Positions 10,994 through 24,300 of a stretch of DNA of 64,000 bases are shown here, one piece after another. Source of the DNA: Powellomyces hirtus (Eukaryota; Chytridiomycota; Chytridiomycetes; Spizellomycetales; Powellomycetaceae). The stretch is from positions 310,001 through 374,000 of the forward strand of contig JAHLKG010000021.1 of assembly GCA_025526995.1 (NCBI GenBank), in the 5' to 3' direction. Under the pieces are notes generated by a model. The model saw only the letters and a list, made by a program, of their open reading frames with translations, made no database searches and had not been told where the DNA came from. How positions within the stretch are numbered: the stretch's first letter is position 1; every line of letters starts with the position of its first letter. Position numbers and translations under genes: made by a program.

Positions 10994-12724
10994 TTATGTA
11001 TGTGTGATTTTCAAATTTGCCGCGTCTTTGCTGGCCCTGCTCCGCTCCACCTCCTCGACGCCCCCCGTATCCCTCAAACTCACGGCTTGGAGCTGGGCTT
11101 GCAAGTGATCGCCATGGTCGCGTTCGGCTCTGCGCTTCCATTGGCGTATCTTCTCGCCCTGCTGGATGGATTCTAGCCGATTGGAGCTGCGTTCAGCTCG
11201 GATAGCTTGTTTCAGCTCGCTGAGAACAGGTGCCAGTTTGACATGTTCTGCTTCTTCTATCGTTAGCGTGCTGCAGAGGATCACTGGTGCATCTCCTGGA
11301 TCTTTGTCCTGATCCCGGAGAAGATCTGATACCGATTGTATGGTTTGCAGCGTTTCCATGACGTCGGAATGAGTGGCTTGCAGCTGAGCAGCGGCGTCGT
11401 CCTGTTTGGACAAAAACGTTTGTTGAGCGACAATGTCTTCGAGCTCTTTTGCCCACGTCGCCTTCCACTTTGGTCGCGCCGAATCCGCAAGCGAGCGAAC
11501 AGCCACAATATCCTTGCTCAGCCTGCCGGCATCGTCCCACAGCGCAGCCATGTGTTCAATCCCAGGCCGCACGCGTCGACTGACATCGACCCTCAGCGTC
11601 TCGGTGATTTCCTTGAGAACCTCGAGGCGATCCTTAATGGATTTAGAACTCTCAGACATTACTTTCATGCCAGTGCTTATAGCTTGACGGGCTTCGCCAT
11701 TTTCCAGGCAAAGCATTCCATGAAGCGAGCGCGCTTGAGCATGCATTGTCTTGATCTCCTTTTCAAAAGACGTCTGCATTTGGGTATACTGTCTCCGAAG
11801 TGTAGCCAGTGATTTGCGAAGACTTTGCACTTGAGCTTGCTGGTCGTTCATGGCTGAAATGAGGTTTGGTGTGTACGGCCCATGACTCGTTGGTTGACGC
11901 TGAAAACACCATCGCACATCTTGAGATCAAACACATCATTTTTCATGTCTTGCGCTGGTACCTACCTGCACTAAGCAATCGCTTCTACCCTTCCCCCCAC
12001 CGACCCCATTACCAATCCGCAACAGAGTGCGGTCCGTAACCTCCCGCAAGTCTTCTAACTGATACCAGACCTGACTTGGACCATCCTGAATATACACCGC
12101 CGGAAACCCTGATTGCAACGCCGGACTCCCCAGCAGAGCCGGAAACGTTGCAACGATAGTTTCGCGTAAAGTCTCAGTGGTGAGTGGGTTCATGTGGCGT
12201 GCCCGTCGCGTTTCACACCCGAATTGTAGGAACAAAATGCAGTGATCTGGGAATCGGGACATCTTTGGTAAGCTGTTTTTCAACAAAGGTTGTAAATGCG
12301 TGAGCATACCATGCGGTGCTGCTCCATCAGCCTCCTGTGGCACGTCGGATGATCGAGCCGCATCGGTTTTCTTCGTTATGACTTCCGTGCGAGCAGCATC
12401 CAACAAAGTTAGCTGTCTGAGCAACTCGCCAGTATGAGATACAGCAGCTGCCGCAGACGACCCATTCCCCTCCGTCAGCTTCAGTATAGCCGTGCCAATA
12501 TGCTCAACGAGTCCCTGAACTGCCGATAACCGACTTGCTGCCGCATCGTCAGTTTCGCTCGCGAGTGTCTGGTTTGTCGCCTGTATAAGGTCATCTCGTA
12601 CAGCGGAGAGATGTTGAGGGCTGGAATGTATGTCCCACGAGTTGAGCAACTGTAAGAGTGTCTTGCATAAGGTGATGCTATCAGATGGCGAGTCGGGGAA
12701 TAGTGACAATGTGCTTGACAGCAT
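10994..12724 (-). CDS. BUD6: Bud6/AIP3 actin-interacting polarity protein
   Basis: Bud6 binds actin monomers and formins at sites of polarised growth. Two exons (12724-11966 and 11899-10994) flank a 66-bp intron (GTAGGT...TTTCAG, phase 0), giving 554 aa. Just before the intron lies the AIP3-family signature: GFPAVYIQDGPSQVWYQLED followed by LREVTDRTLLRI, equivalent to the family's YIQD..YELEDL.DI..RSLLSL. The second exon is one long coiled coil (residues ~265-530), as in the Bud6 core domain. It is shorter than yeast Bud6, mainly by lacking a long disordered N-terminus. The first ~200 residues are helical and Ala/Ser rich. The start ATG is the first in frame. Confidence 0.85.
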
Positions 12725-12937
12725 TTTATTGACAGGAACCGTTTGACAGTTCCTATCGCGTGTTTTTGTGCGAGAGCGTGGCTTTGGTAAGGAGATACGC
12801 GTAACTTTAGTTCTTGACTTTCACAAGGAAAACATCGACTGATTTGGCGAGCTGCAGAGCACTTGCTGAAAGTGCTGGCCAGGGGCGTGAGGAGGAAGTC
12901 AAAAGAGCAACACGACTTAACGACATAAGAGAACCAC

Positions 12938-12942
12938 AAAAA
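12938..12942 (-). terminator. Pol III terminator of tRNA-Ser
   Basis: Run of five T on the minus strand, about 10 nt after the tRNA 3' end, the usual RNA polymerase III stop signal. Confidence 0.7.
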
Positions 12943-12952
12943 TGTAACGCTG

Positions 12953-13034
12953 CGACACGAGCAGGATTTGAACCTGCGCGGGCAGAGCCCAATAGATTTC
13001 TAGTCTATCGCCTTAACCACTCGGCCATCGTGTC
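12953..13034 (-). tRNA. tRNA-Ser(AGA)
   Basis: An 82-nt cloverleaf on the minus strand. The acceptor stem GACACGA pairs with TCGTGTC, with discriminator G. The D-arm contains TGGCCGAGTGG (A-box), the anticodon loop reads CTAGAAA (AGA), a long variable arm (class II, as expected for Ser) follows, and the T-arm holds GGTTCAAATCC (B-box). There is no intron. AGA reads UCU/UCC codons. Confidence 0.95.
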
Positions 13035-13327
13035 TTAATGTGAAAGAACTGGCTGCGGCGCAGAAAAAAGTACAGCATCTTCCATTGTATTTACATCTGA
13101 TTAGTTGTCGTCCCCGAGTATGGCACTTCGAATCTGCCCTACACACATGATTTGATGAACTGATACATTCACATAAAGAAGTTTGCTGATGAACAAAAAT
13201 CATGTATATCATCTCAATCAAATGTCTCGCAAAACATTCTCCTTCTGCGTAAGCTAGGTGAATTGACTCTGCCTATCTACAGTTATATACGTTGGCTTGG
13301 AATGAAGCGTAATTACCACCCGCTGGT

Positions 13328-16300
13328 TCAGGCAGATTTGATGGGCGTCTGTCCCTCATCCTTAACTCCAAACACATCCAGTACCCATTCGGGCCAAACG
13401 GGCGATGGTGCATTGCGGTGCTTCCAGTACTGCTCATCGAATCGCCAGTGTTCCTCGTTCGAGTCCGGGTCAATTTCGCGGACAAACCAGCGCGGGGTCC
13501 ACCACCTTTCTCCAATGTCGATGCCGCGCGGGGCGGGTCCCGACGGCGTGTGGGTTCGTTCGTACTCGGCTACAATGTCCTTGCGACGGGTGCGCTGGAG
13601 GAATTCGAGTTGCTCTTTCAACGTGTTGGCGACGTCCCAATCCCCGCGTTCCATCGCTTGTTGATCAGGGCGGAGACGGGAGTCGGTAAGTGGAAGGTTG
13701 GCTCTGAGCGTGCTTGGGAGCTGGTTGAGGGTTGTGGCAAAAGAGGTGAAGAAAAAGTTGTCGGCCGCATTGTTCGGCATCGGGTTTCGTTTCCACAGCG
13801 GTAACGGTTTTCGGCCGCCGCCTCCAACGGGGACAGCTGTGACCTCACCGTCCCATCGTCCCTGTAATTCATACTTGACGTGCCCCTTGGCATCTTTGAC
13901 AACACCACTAATCTCGCCGCCACCGTTATCCTCTTGTTCGGCCGCAGCACCTTTGTTTTTAGCACCGAGTCCAAACCACCCTCCTGTGGCTTTCGGCTTG
14001 AATGTGATGGTACATTCTTCGCCAGTCCTCCAGTTTTTGACGACCATGTCGCCGTAATGGTCGATCCACAGCTTGCCGACAATGACGTTGTTCACGCTGG
14101 TCGTCACTTTCTTCCACGTGAAATGCTCCGTGTCGACAATTTCTGGCGATCCAGGCTTATAAAGTGGTAGACGGACATGGCATGCCCCGAGTGGGTGAAT
14201 CTCAAGAGACTTGCCCCAGAATTTGGATTTCACGTTGACCTCGGTCCAGAACGTGTAGTCTGGTGACTCACAGTGGCAAGCACTGATAGGCTATCTTGAC
14301 TTCAGTATACCTCAGCTTACCTATGAAGCCACGAGATCACTTACCGGATGATGGCACACTTGCTCAGACAAGTATCGATATCCTTTATCTTCCCGAACCA
14401 ACTCATATGTCTCTCCAAGAACAGGGTTGAACGGCTTTTGAACACGACCCAAGGTACTCGAGTAGTTGCTCATGGCGTAAGCTCCGACGTACATCAGTCG
14501 TACAAGACTTGCTTCTTCGTCACCCATAGCGGACAGCCTCTGTATATCCAATCCTAGGGTACTGGCGGCGAGTTTTGCGGCCTGGGAAGGTGGCGTACTC
14601 TTTTCCTCTGTTCCACGACCAACAGCACTGGCCAAAGACAGCAATTCAACATATTCAATGTCTTCGCACATTCTTTGCAACATGCTGAGGGGTTCATTGA
14701 AGAAGACAGGAAGAGTGACCTTGGATAAATCTTTGCCGATTGCTGATTTGAGGAAGGACCACACTGCAAGACTAGGCTTGGGTTTTGAAAGATCGATGGG
14801 GATAGACGTGCGGAGGTTGTCCAAGGCTGGATAGCCAGTCGCAGACTGTTTCAGATCGGCGGGACTCATGAGGTATCGAGTACCTGCCGTCATCATGGAA
14901 GCTGTGGTTTCTTGTCGAACAAGGCCTGACAACTTATCTCCATTGCGTTGGACGGTACCAAAAGTAGCCTCCTCTGCATCGTAAAATACCTCATCATCTT
15001 CCTCTTCATCATCATCGTCTTCGTCCTCCTCGTCAGTTGCAATAGATTTGGTGGAGAAGAAGCTGGATTCTTGATGAGAGTCCGAATCCGGAAACGGTCG
15101 TGCGGTTCCGTGGGCGCCCGCGGCTTCGTCGTTTAAGACCTTTTGAACCACTTCTTCCCATCGTTGCCTAATATCTCGTTCCTTCTTCCAGCGCTTCGCC
15201 CAAAGACGTTCACGAGCGAGGCATCGTTCTACCAATTTAGCGACCGTCTCGGAAACACCTTTCGACGAGCTATGGAGCGCTGAGGGGATGTTGCTGACAC
15301 TCGAATTTGCAACCGGCAAGTCACCATTGGCGAGAGCGCCCACCAGTGTTTCAACAACTTGTCGTTGAACATCCATCTGCACGTTCAGCAGGTTCAATAT
15401 CAGTGCGAGCTCGTCCTCCGAGTCCTGCAGTGGTTTGCCAACTGAAGGTTGAAGCCCGTTCTTGAAACTGACGAGCGATGGGTTTGTGACGATGCCTGCT
15501 GTTGAGCTTTCGACGGACTCGCGGAAAGAGTTGGCATCACTCGCAGTCTTGCCATCCCTGTGGGTTACGGAGTCGCTGTCCGCCATATCGTCTCCCTCGT
15601 CCCCACTTCCCCAGTCGCCACTAACGGACGAACGATTCGCATTCGACGTAGTGTCTTCTTTTGCGCCGTCAACCATGAACTTTTTGCTTTCCATCAACGC
15701 CCACACCCACTTCTTGGCATCCGCAGGGCTTCGAGCCTTCAGACTATACTTTACGCTCCCTCGCCCAATCACATCAAATCGGCTTTTGTCGCTAGAATCA
15801 GGCATGACCACAGAAGCGATCATAGTAGAAATAGACCCACGGCATGCCAGAGGGTAGTCCGTCGCTGACTTATAATAGGAGAGACTTCCGTGGTCCAGAA
15901 CAAAATATCGCGACTTGTAACCTGAGGCGTAGTTGATCCACTTCAGTAGTACTCCCTTCTGAGAGGGAGCGGCAGAGGGTTGAGCGCCCAATGTTGAGGA
16001 TGTTGCTTGAGGAAGGCTCCCCGATATAATCGGGGCTTGCGGAATAGCAGTTTTAAGCCGGTTCTTTGTTTTGCTGTGCTTCGGACAAAGCTGCGCGGAG
16101 AGATTCCGGTTAGTGTTCGCAAAACCAGCCAACAAACTGAAAGAAATAAAAAACATACATCAGCAGGCTTCCGACCCTTGCGATCCTTGACCGCGGGGTC
16201 AGCACCATTCTGCAGCGCCCATTCCACCAGCGTCAGGTGGTCAGCCTTTGCCGCGAAATGCAGGAAACTCTGCTCAGAGTCAGGGTCGATCGGGTCGTTG

Positions 16301-17008
16301 ATGCCAATCCATCCAAGAGCGAGATACGCGCTCGCACGAGGGTCCTGTATGAAAGCGTCGATGGCTCCTTGCGGAGGTCCGTCGACAAGGTGGTGGCGGA
16401 CTTTTGAAATTACTTTGGCCGCGAATTCTATCCTGTGGTCTTCATTTGACATGGTTAGCCAATTTCCTAGAGATGCAGAGCTCCACATAGAGCAAGGGGA
16501 TATACCTATAATCAGTTGTCTGACACGCTCGGAGCTAGCAACTTGCTCAGCAGTGCGGCCTCGTCCGTCTCGAAGCGAATCCTTGATGCCTTTGATTTTG
16601 AACAGAACTTCGATAATGTCTGGCCTTCCCAACTTCGACGCGAGGTGCAGCGCTGTCTCTCCATCCTTTGGGCTCTGTGTGTTAGCCCAAGTGGTTGCAA
16701 GAGCTGGGAAGGCGGAAACCAAGTTTTGAATGACCGGCGTGGGACAAAGGGCGATTGCCAGATGCAATGGGCTCCCATATGCAGGGATGGGCGCGTCGGC
16801 GGCGGTCGACGGAAGATGCTGGACTACGTCTGAGATGGCAGCGATGTCATGGCTTCTCAGAGCATCTATCAATTGCACGTGGCGTACAGATTCGTCGACA
16901 GCTGCGAGAACAAACAAGTGTGAGGTGACGGAATCCGAGATGACCAGCTCGACAACGTCGTCTCAATGTGACAATACCTTTCCAATTTGCGCTTCCTGGG
17001 GTTGACAT
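13328..17008 (-). CDS. OSH1: Osh1-type oxysterol-binding protein (ankyrin-PH-FFAT-ORD)
   Basis: A lipid-transfer protein predicted to work at membrane contact sites. Four exons (17008-16978, 16901-16159, 16090-14345, 14290-13328; introns 76, 68 and 54 bp) sum to 1,160 aa. Residues ~15-240 carry ankyrin repeats (GSPLHLAIAL, DGETALHLASKLGRPDI, QSFLHFAAKADHLTLVEWA). A PH domain follows at ~290-390 (GVLLKWINYASGYKSRYFVL). An acidic stretch ends in EVFYDAEE, a FFAT motif for binding ER VAP proteins. The ORD begins near residue 690 and has KPFNPVLGETYELV and the fingerprint EQVCHHPPISA, which is split by the last intron and restored by splicing. The C-terminus holds WWTPRWF and EEHWRFDEQYW typical of ORDs. 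The first exon codes only MSTPGSANWK. A possible extra 39-bp in-frame intron near 16470-16510 was not used. Confidence 0.92.
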
Positions 17009-17261
17009 TTATTGGTTACTGTTTATTGTCACGGTTGCAGAAGCCGAAGCGGCCACTCGGAAATGGGGAAACGCTTAGGCGGTGTGGAATACCACAGTGC
17101 CAAATCGCATGTGCAACGGGGCTGTGTGATGTCACGTATCGGAGGGTTGGCCGGAGGCTTAGCCACGCGAAAGTATTAGGATGGAATCTGGAATAGAATG
17201 ATTCGGGTGCTCTCTCCAAAATGTTTTACAAGACTGTGTTGCTAATGCTATGTGTACGTTA

Positions 17262-19463
17262 CTACGTGAGATTCTCTGCGACAGTAACGCATCCCCACAC
17301 ACCGAGACCCACTGCGCCAGCTATGCCAATGGCAGAGAGGTATCTAGGACGTTTGACCGGCCAAGCTGTAACAGCCGGCTCCTCAGTTTCAGTGAATTCG
17401 TCAAGAGCGGGGTCGATTTCGTGTTTCCGTTTTCGACCGGAGTGTGGGAATTGTATTTCGGTGGTAGGTTCAGTGCTGGAAACAGTTGTATCATCCTCAT
17501 ATGCAGAATCGGTGTGTGTTTCAGTAGCTGTCTGCATCCCTATTTCATCGTGCGGTGCTTGTGTTGATTCCCTTGTCGAGACAATATCATCGTGATGTGT
17601 TTCCGGAGCCGCGTTCTGAACTCTGTCGACTGACTGGCGACGGTTGTGACTTGCTGCACTTCGCAACGACGTGATGGATGCTTCCACTGCCAAAAAAGCC
17701 TTTTCCAATATCCCAATCCGTTCTACGGCCCGTGGTAAAGCAATCGATGTCTCGTGAACAACCGGGAATGTAGCCTCAAATTCAGCTCGTAGCCTGCCCA
17801 GTTTGAAAGAGTGGTCGGCCGCTGCGGCATCATGCAGCGTATTTGTCTGTTGCTGTTGTTCCAGAAACTGGTGATGCCTCTCCAATTTTCGTTGTTGTTC
17901 CACTATTGTGGCGCCCCGTTCTTTTATTGCAGAATGCATTCTTTTCATAGTTTCATCACACGAGTTCTGGAGCACTTCCATTCTTTGCTGAATGCCAGCG
18001 ATTCCCCTGTTGTCTCCATTCATCCACGGTTGCTGCGCCAAAAAGTGTTGTAAGTTATCGAGCCTTCGCTGTTGTGCGTCCAGCGTAGCACGCTGCTCTC
18101 GCGCAGTGCTTTCCGTGCCGCTGAACCCATGTGTTAATGCTCGCTCAAGAAGATCCAATCTTCTGGTGAGTTGGCCGAGCTTGGTATCTTTTTCCTCCAT
18201 CGCAACGCGTTGGTTTTCCATTACGGTCTGCATTGCTAACAGCATCGAATAGTTCGCCTCACCGCGCTCCCTCGTGGCGCGTGCGTATTCCCGATCTGAT
18301 TCAAGTGCCGCAGCCTGTCCTTCCTTCATTGCATTCTGTAGGGAAATCATCACTGCTTCATTCACGTCGCGCAGCGAGTCAACTCTGCTCGTGAGCTGTG
18401 CGATTTCCCGCTTGTGCTCCGCCATGTGAGCACGTTGCTCCGACAAAACAGTATCCGTGGCGTTCACTGCACCTGCCACATGGTGAGGTAAAGACCCAGC
18501 AAGACTTGTTAGCCGAACGACTTCGGCTTTGAGCAGTTTAATCTGCTCGTTCGAACTGAGAGGTTCGAAGTCCCAATCTCCTAAGCATGTCCCTGGAGGG
18601 GTCACATCGCAGCAATTCGGTAACGCAAGATCCATTGCCTGCGTAAGCTGAATATCAGGTTCCTCAACGTCATCTTCGTCGGGATATTTTGCTGAAGGAA
18701 CTATTGACGCGGCTGCGAATGGCTGTGCGCTTTCCATTGGCATCAGAGCATTGGCCGAAACTGTTTCATCTGACACTGCGTTGCGAGGGTCTACCGCTTC
18801 GCTATGTGCGGGACTAATTTCTCCAGCAGCCCCAGCTTCCGGAGTTTCTGGAGAAGACAGCCATTGCAGTGGTGCCGCATCCCCGTCCGTGTTCGACTTC
18901 AGAGAAATCCCTCCCGAGTTGGGTGAACGGACAGGCTGCTTTCTCGACGGAGGAGAACTATTGTTCTTTTTTGGAATTTGTGGCGGTTTTCTGTTAGTTC
19001 TCGTTGCGTTAAACTGCCTCAGCGCCTCTATGTCCGGAAACTTATCGGTTTCGCGACGTTCTCGGCGAGCATCTTGCCCGACTGCCTTTAATTCGGTGCG
19101 CTTGATACGATTCACTGCAGTGGACCGTCTGACTGCCGTTTCCGAAGTTTCCTGCTCCGGTTTGACAGCTATGCTCCCCACTTCTTTGTTTGAAAGTTTG
19201 TGCGCGAGGCTGTGCTTCCCCGCGGAGGCCGATCGACTTGAAGGAGTAGATTCCACAATAGGTGGAAAGACTGCCGGTTTTGCCGGGATCAGAGGAGGCA
19301 CAGACTGACTGGCAGCTCGTTGACTATACGCCTGCTCACTTTGTAACAAGTCTGGGTCAGTTTAACGAACATGTGGGCTCTCGAACCACAGAACTCACAA
19401 TGCCACGCTGGCTTCAGGCAGCAAAGAATCGTCATCGTCGGAATCAATCGATGAGAAAGGCAT
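17262..19463 (-). CDS. Coiled-coil, tail-anchored membrane protein of unknown function
   Basis: Exon 1 (19463-19399) starts at an ATG with AAAAG before it and codes MPFSSIDSDDDDSLLPEAS. The donor is GTGAGT at 19398. The acceptor is uncertain: AG ending at 19309 or at 19339 both keep frame, giving ~703 or ~713 aa. The first ~270 residues are basic and disordered. Residues ~270-560 form long coiled coils with many Gln/Arg heptads. A last hydrophobic segment (YLSAIGIAGAVGLGVWGCV) sits seven residues from the end, the arrangement of a tail-anchored protein. The basic RKRKHE and VKRPR just before it could be nuclear-localisation or membrane-flanking charges. The whole resembles nuclear-envelope or organelle tethers in shape only. 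I recognise no family. Confidence 0.7.
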
Positions 19464-19808
19464 CTTTTCTTGTAATTACATGGAAAACGGTTCAGCGCTG
19501 TTTCGGGGATAATTCTTGCAGTGTGCTGACGAAGTTGCGCGAACGCCTCAAGGGTGTGGCTTGCCGGCGTGCCTCCACCACTCTGGCCATTCTTATAGGA
19601 CGGAATATTGAAATGTGAGATTAGAGCCAGCCTAAAATACACATATGGATGCACTGTTTCGAACCACAAAAAGACAAGCACATCAAAAAAAAAGGAGAGC
19701 GAGCATAAAACTACGTGGAGTGAGGATGTGACAGGAACTGCAGGAAGGAACTAAACTGCTCAACCCAAGTATACGAGGTGACCGTAGACTAAAATTTCAC
19801 AGGGGTTT

Positions 19809-20332
19809 TCAGAAAAACCTCTCTCTGAACGGATCGGCGTCCGGGGGACTGGGGTCCATCAGGCCCTGTCGTTGCCGTTTCAGCTGTTCCTGAGAAACCG
19901 CTGGTTTATCTGTTTTCTTTTCTAAATCTATTTGTGGCTGCGCCATATTCGGGATGGCAATGGGCTGACTTGGTGGGCCAAAGCTTTCTCTAAATGGATA
20001 AAAATGTTTATGATAAGATGTTTGAATGCTGATTGACACTAGTACGGTTTCCTCACCTTCTTCTCCCTCCCCATAGCAGATCCCCTCGCGGGCCAGGTGC
20101 GCTTTGAGCGAGTTGTAGGGTTGTCTTGTCCCTGAGATGAACAAAAGAGTGAGAAGGCATGTTCTAAACGATTCACAATATGCGAAATGTTAAACTCTCC
20201 CATCTCTACATACCAAGAACCCGATGATTCGTCCAGAGGTGCGATCTGGATTGATCGTCTTCTCTTATGATATGCGAAAGCGGCCGCTCCGGCGGCCAGA
20301 CCAGCTGAGGTTATGAAGATAGGAGCAGGCAT
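19809..20332 (-). CDS. Small single-pass membrane protein, unknown
   Basis: Three exons (20332-20214, 20131-20057, 19989-19809) joined at GTATGT...CTCAG and GTGAGG...TTTAG introns give 124 aa in frame. The N-terminus MPAPIFITSAGLAAGAAAFA is hydrophobic and followed by HKRRRS, suggesting a signal anchor or a mitochondrial inner-membrane helix with a basic stop-transfer. The middle contains GGRRRESFG across the second splice and the end reads DADPFRERFF. No family recognised. The good splice sites, in-frame exon sum and N-terminal helix support a real gene. Confidence 0.6.
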
Positions 20333-21323
20333 GAGAGGGAGAAGCTCTTTGGTTTATTGGTTTCTACGTCGCCCCGAAAAATGTAGGGATCGCAAGTCAG
20401 GATATTCGCTGTTGTTTTGTCTGTCTGGCTATCGGACTGTCTGTTCTGTCTCTTTGTTGGTTTGTTTCTTAAGGCGATAGGAAGTGAGTAAAGTGTGGAT
20501 GTGTAGGAAGAAAGGAGGAACGGGAAGCACGGACTCGGAGAAGCGTGTGAGAACGGAAGCGCGAATTTCTAGAAACCAGCCCATATGTGAGATGTGTGTG
20601 TCACGCGCGTAGGTTTTTTGTTATATCGATAGAAAGTGAAAGTATCGGTATCATATTATCACAGGGGCATCAACATCATCATCATCAGCTAGGAGTAAGA
20701 TCTTGTGGCCCCGTCGAGGAAATCGCGGAGTGACGCACTTCTACGAACTTTCAATTCAACATTCACACGAGAGAATGGAGATGTAAAACGCGTGGCTGCC
20801 GGCTGACTTGTGTGCCAAGGCGGAGGCACCCGGTAAATATTAGGGCGACTCCGCACTCGGCTCTTGGATTTGTTTCGGGCACATGCAGCCAATCAACAGA
20901 GATACCTGTTGTCCGGCTTACACAATGGTCACACTAAGCTAAGACTACCGTGTCCAAGTCTTGATTTGACATGCTGCTTCTGCAACCTGGATGTGAAGTC
21001 AAACCTTGCATCGTGCGTTGGCAGCGGGACACCGTCTGGCTCTGTTACTTGGGCATCGATGCACCCCATGCCTACCATGGCATCCCAATTCAGCCAGCTT
21101 GAACTGAGCACGTAGACGGCTATCTACGAAGTTCGACCGCCTCAAACTGGGCTTGGAGAGGTGTGACGGAACGCTCAATGACTCACAACTTGTCGATTTT
21201 CCCAAAGCAGTACACGTGACTGTAAAATGGGTGGCTGTGCAAGCGCTTTGTGGAGAGCTTGTCTTTATTTTTGTTCTGTGCAATTTCATGGTGCAGCCCT
21301 TCATGAACCATTAGTCCATCAGA
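20333..21323. promoter_or_regulatory. Divergent promoter region
   Basis: About 1 kb between the start of the small membrane-protein gene and the start of tRNase Z, transcribed away from each other. It contains a CATCATCATCATCAG microsatellite near 20670. I see no coding frame or RNA gene. Confidence 0.5.
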
Positions 21324-24300
21324 ATGAAGTCTTATATTCAGATCCTTGGTACGTTCCTCCCAATGGCAGAGCATCAGCTAATCATGTCTAATGACGCTCC
21401 TCCTCTGGAAAATGTGTGCTCACATGATTGTCTCTGTGTCGTTTTAGGGACGGAGACTGGTGATACGACACCCTCGGTGCTCGTTGTCTTTGATTCGCAG
21501 CGCTATCTGTTCAACGCCGGGGAAGGAACGCAGCGGTTCTGTATAGAGAACAGAGTTAGACTGGGCAAGTTGACCAACATCTTCTTGACACGAATCCAAT
21601 GGGACGCGTGCGGTGGCATTCCTGGAATGCTTCTCAGTCTTGCCAGCGCGGGAAATGGGGAGATAACAGTCCATGGTGGAAAGAACCTGACGCACTTCAT
21701 GGCCTCAACGAGGCATTTCGTATTTCGGTAAGGAGTGTGGTGACACGTAGAAAGGCTCGATCGACGCGGTATTCAAAAGCCCTGGTTTGTATTTAGGATG
21801 GCGTCTACAGTGAACACTTACGAGTTTCCCGATGATTCTGTGGCATTCAAAGATGACAACGTTACGGTCTTGCCAGTCACTGTGTATCCTGAATCGTTTC
21901 ACAAGCCGGAGAACTCGGCACCGGCGGGGGCGACAGGCAATAAGAAAGTTGCTGTCGAAACAGCCAATGGCCAGTCTGCAGCGATACCTGCTCAGGACGT
22001 TACGCAATCCAACGGATCCGAAGCTCTTTTGGCTGATGCATCGAACTCACTTATTGGACAAAAGCGCAAAGCGGAGGAGGACCTGGGCCCAACATCATCC
22101 ACCCTCTCGTCAGATGAAGCACTTGAATACAATAGGGAAATCATCCGGCAGATGTTCAACAGCGGAGAAACACCTTCCATCAAGATCGGCGGGAAAGGGG
22201 AGCAGTTTAAATCAAAGGTCCCTGTTCAAAGTGACGGTTCGGGCTTGAGAGTTCCCGACATTCTGCTCGGGAAGAAAAATCACCATCATCTTGTGAGGAT
22301 TCCCAAGTCGAAGCCAAGTCTTGGTGTCACCGCCTACATCTGCCAAGGCCCAACCACGCGCGGAAAGTTCCAAGTCGCCCAGGCCGAGGCATTGGGTGTG
22401 CCAAAAGAGGCTTTCCAGTCTTTGTGTGACCGTCAACCGTACACCAAAAAAGATGGAACGGTTATTGTCTGGCAGCAGGTGATGGATCCCGAGCGACTTG
22501 GGGCGATCTTCATCATTGTGGACTGCCCGTCTAGAGAGTACATTGCATCTCTGGCTGCTGAAGCAAAGTTCAGCAAATACTACGCGGATGTTACCGAACA
22601 CCCTGTTGCCGTTATGATACATACTGTAGGTGATGGCGTGCTGGACTCTCCCGACTACAGAGCTTGGATGAAGAGATTCGGAGATGCTACTGAGGTAAAC
22701 ATATTGACGTCTGACGGTGTCAGAGAGATGGATACAAACCTAATAGTTTCTATATGCAGCATATTATCATCAGCCGTCAACATTGCGCGAAACCGATCAT
22801 CTTCAAAGCCAGTGCAACAGGTCAACACCGTTTGAACCTGCTGGATCCTGATGTTTTCAAAATTCCCTTCTACACAACGGAGCCTGCGCCTTTCGAAAAC
22901 GGTACAATCTTCTCCGTTGCAATCAGAAAACCCTTTTACTAATCCGCAGATCACGCATGTAGTCGAAACTCTTCCGCCGAAAGTTACAGTTGGTGAAAAT
23001 ATGCTAATCTATCACATGGAACCTGCTCGCAAGCTGGACAGCAGCGAACAACGATCGAGATGGAGTCACACCGATCTGGAAGGAAAAGTTCTGCAGAAGT
23101 TGCAGCTGCCACGCTTCGCCCCATACATCGAGGCTGCCGCAGCCGTGAGAGAGCAAATCGTGAGCTCTATTGCAGCAGAGGAGCCAGGAACAGCGCCTGG
23201 CGATGACGTTCTGATATGCACACTGGGAACGGGCGCTTCGTTGCCGTCGAAGTATAGGAATGGTAAGTCTGTTGGCCTGCATATCTTGGACAGGAGACGT
23301 GGCACTGATTTGCGACTTCTTTCAACAGTTAGCGCAACCCTTGCGTATAGTCCTGCTGAGGGATCTATCCTCTTTGATGCCGGAGAGGGCACGTACGGAC
23401 AGCTGTACAGACGCTTCAATAATGCCACCGACGGACCCAATCTGGAACAAGTCCTTGCTGGTCTCAAGTTGTTGTTCATTTCGCACATGCATGCCGACCA
23501 TCATTTGGGAGCTATCCGAGTCATACTCGAGCGCAAAAAGGTATGCCTTGAGATCCTGCGAGTGGAACCCTCGTCGCTTACGAACTGACATCTGAAGTCT
23601 TTTTGCAGATCTTGGATAGGATTGGAGGGGCAATTCCTACCTTGTACATAGCCTGTCCACCACATTACATCACGTGGCTCCACGAATTCGCCGACTGCGA
23701 AGACGTCGGCCTGGGGCGTGAGCACGGGATAGAATTCATCGTAAACTCCGACCTCATTGGCGATAAGCTGAATGCAGAGAATGCGGTATTTGCTAGGTGA
23801 GCTTGCAGTAGAAATCTCTTCGCAGTCGATGATGGACGTCTGACTAACCACGAATCACCACATAGATTGAAAACCGCGCTTAACCTTCGCGCGGTAGAGG
23901 CGATTGAGGTCGAGCACGCTCCATACGCATATGCTGTGGCCGTTGTGCACCAAACTGGATACAAGATTGTGTATTCCGGCGATTGCCGTCCCAACTACGG
24001 TCTCATGGCCGCCGGTGGGGATGCCGACGTGCTGATCCACGAGGCCACCTTCCAAAATGACGAGACCGGCAGTCGAGAAGCACAAATGAGACGTCACTCG
24101 ACGACTCGCGAAGCCGTGATCGTCGGTGGACGCATGAAAGCAAAATGGATCATCCTCACCCACTTTTCGCAACGGTATCCGTCCGTGCCCTCCCTGGGCT
24201 TGGGCGCCCTGTCTGCGGAAGAGCAAGAGAAACGAAAGGCGACCGTCGGTGTCGCTTTCGACTTGATGGCTGTCAAGTTGGGCCAGATGAGGCGGCTGGC

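Noticed and set aside
13263..14170. Several plus-strand frames of 80-133 codons under the ORD exon
   Set aside because: Antisense of the oxysterol-binding domain, without start context or domains.
16470..16510. A 39-bp intron in the ankyrin part of the oxysterol-binding protein
   Set aside because: Shorter than all other introns of the window and in frame either way; reading through was preferred.
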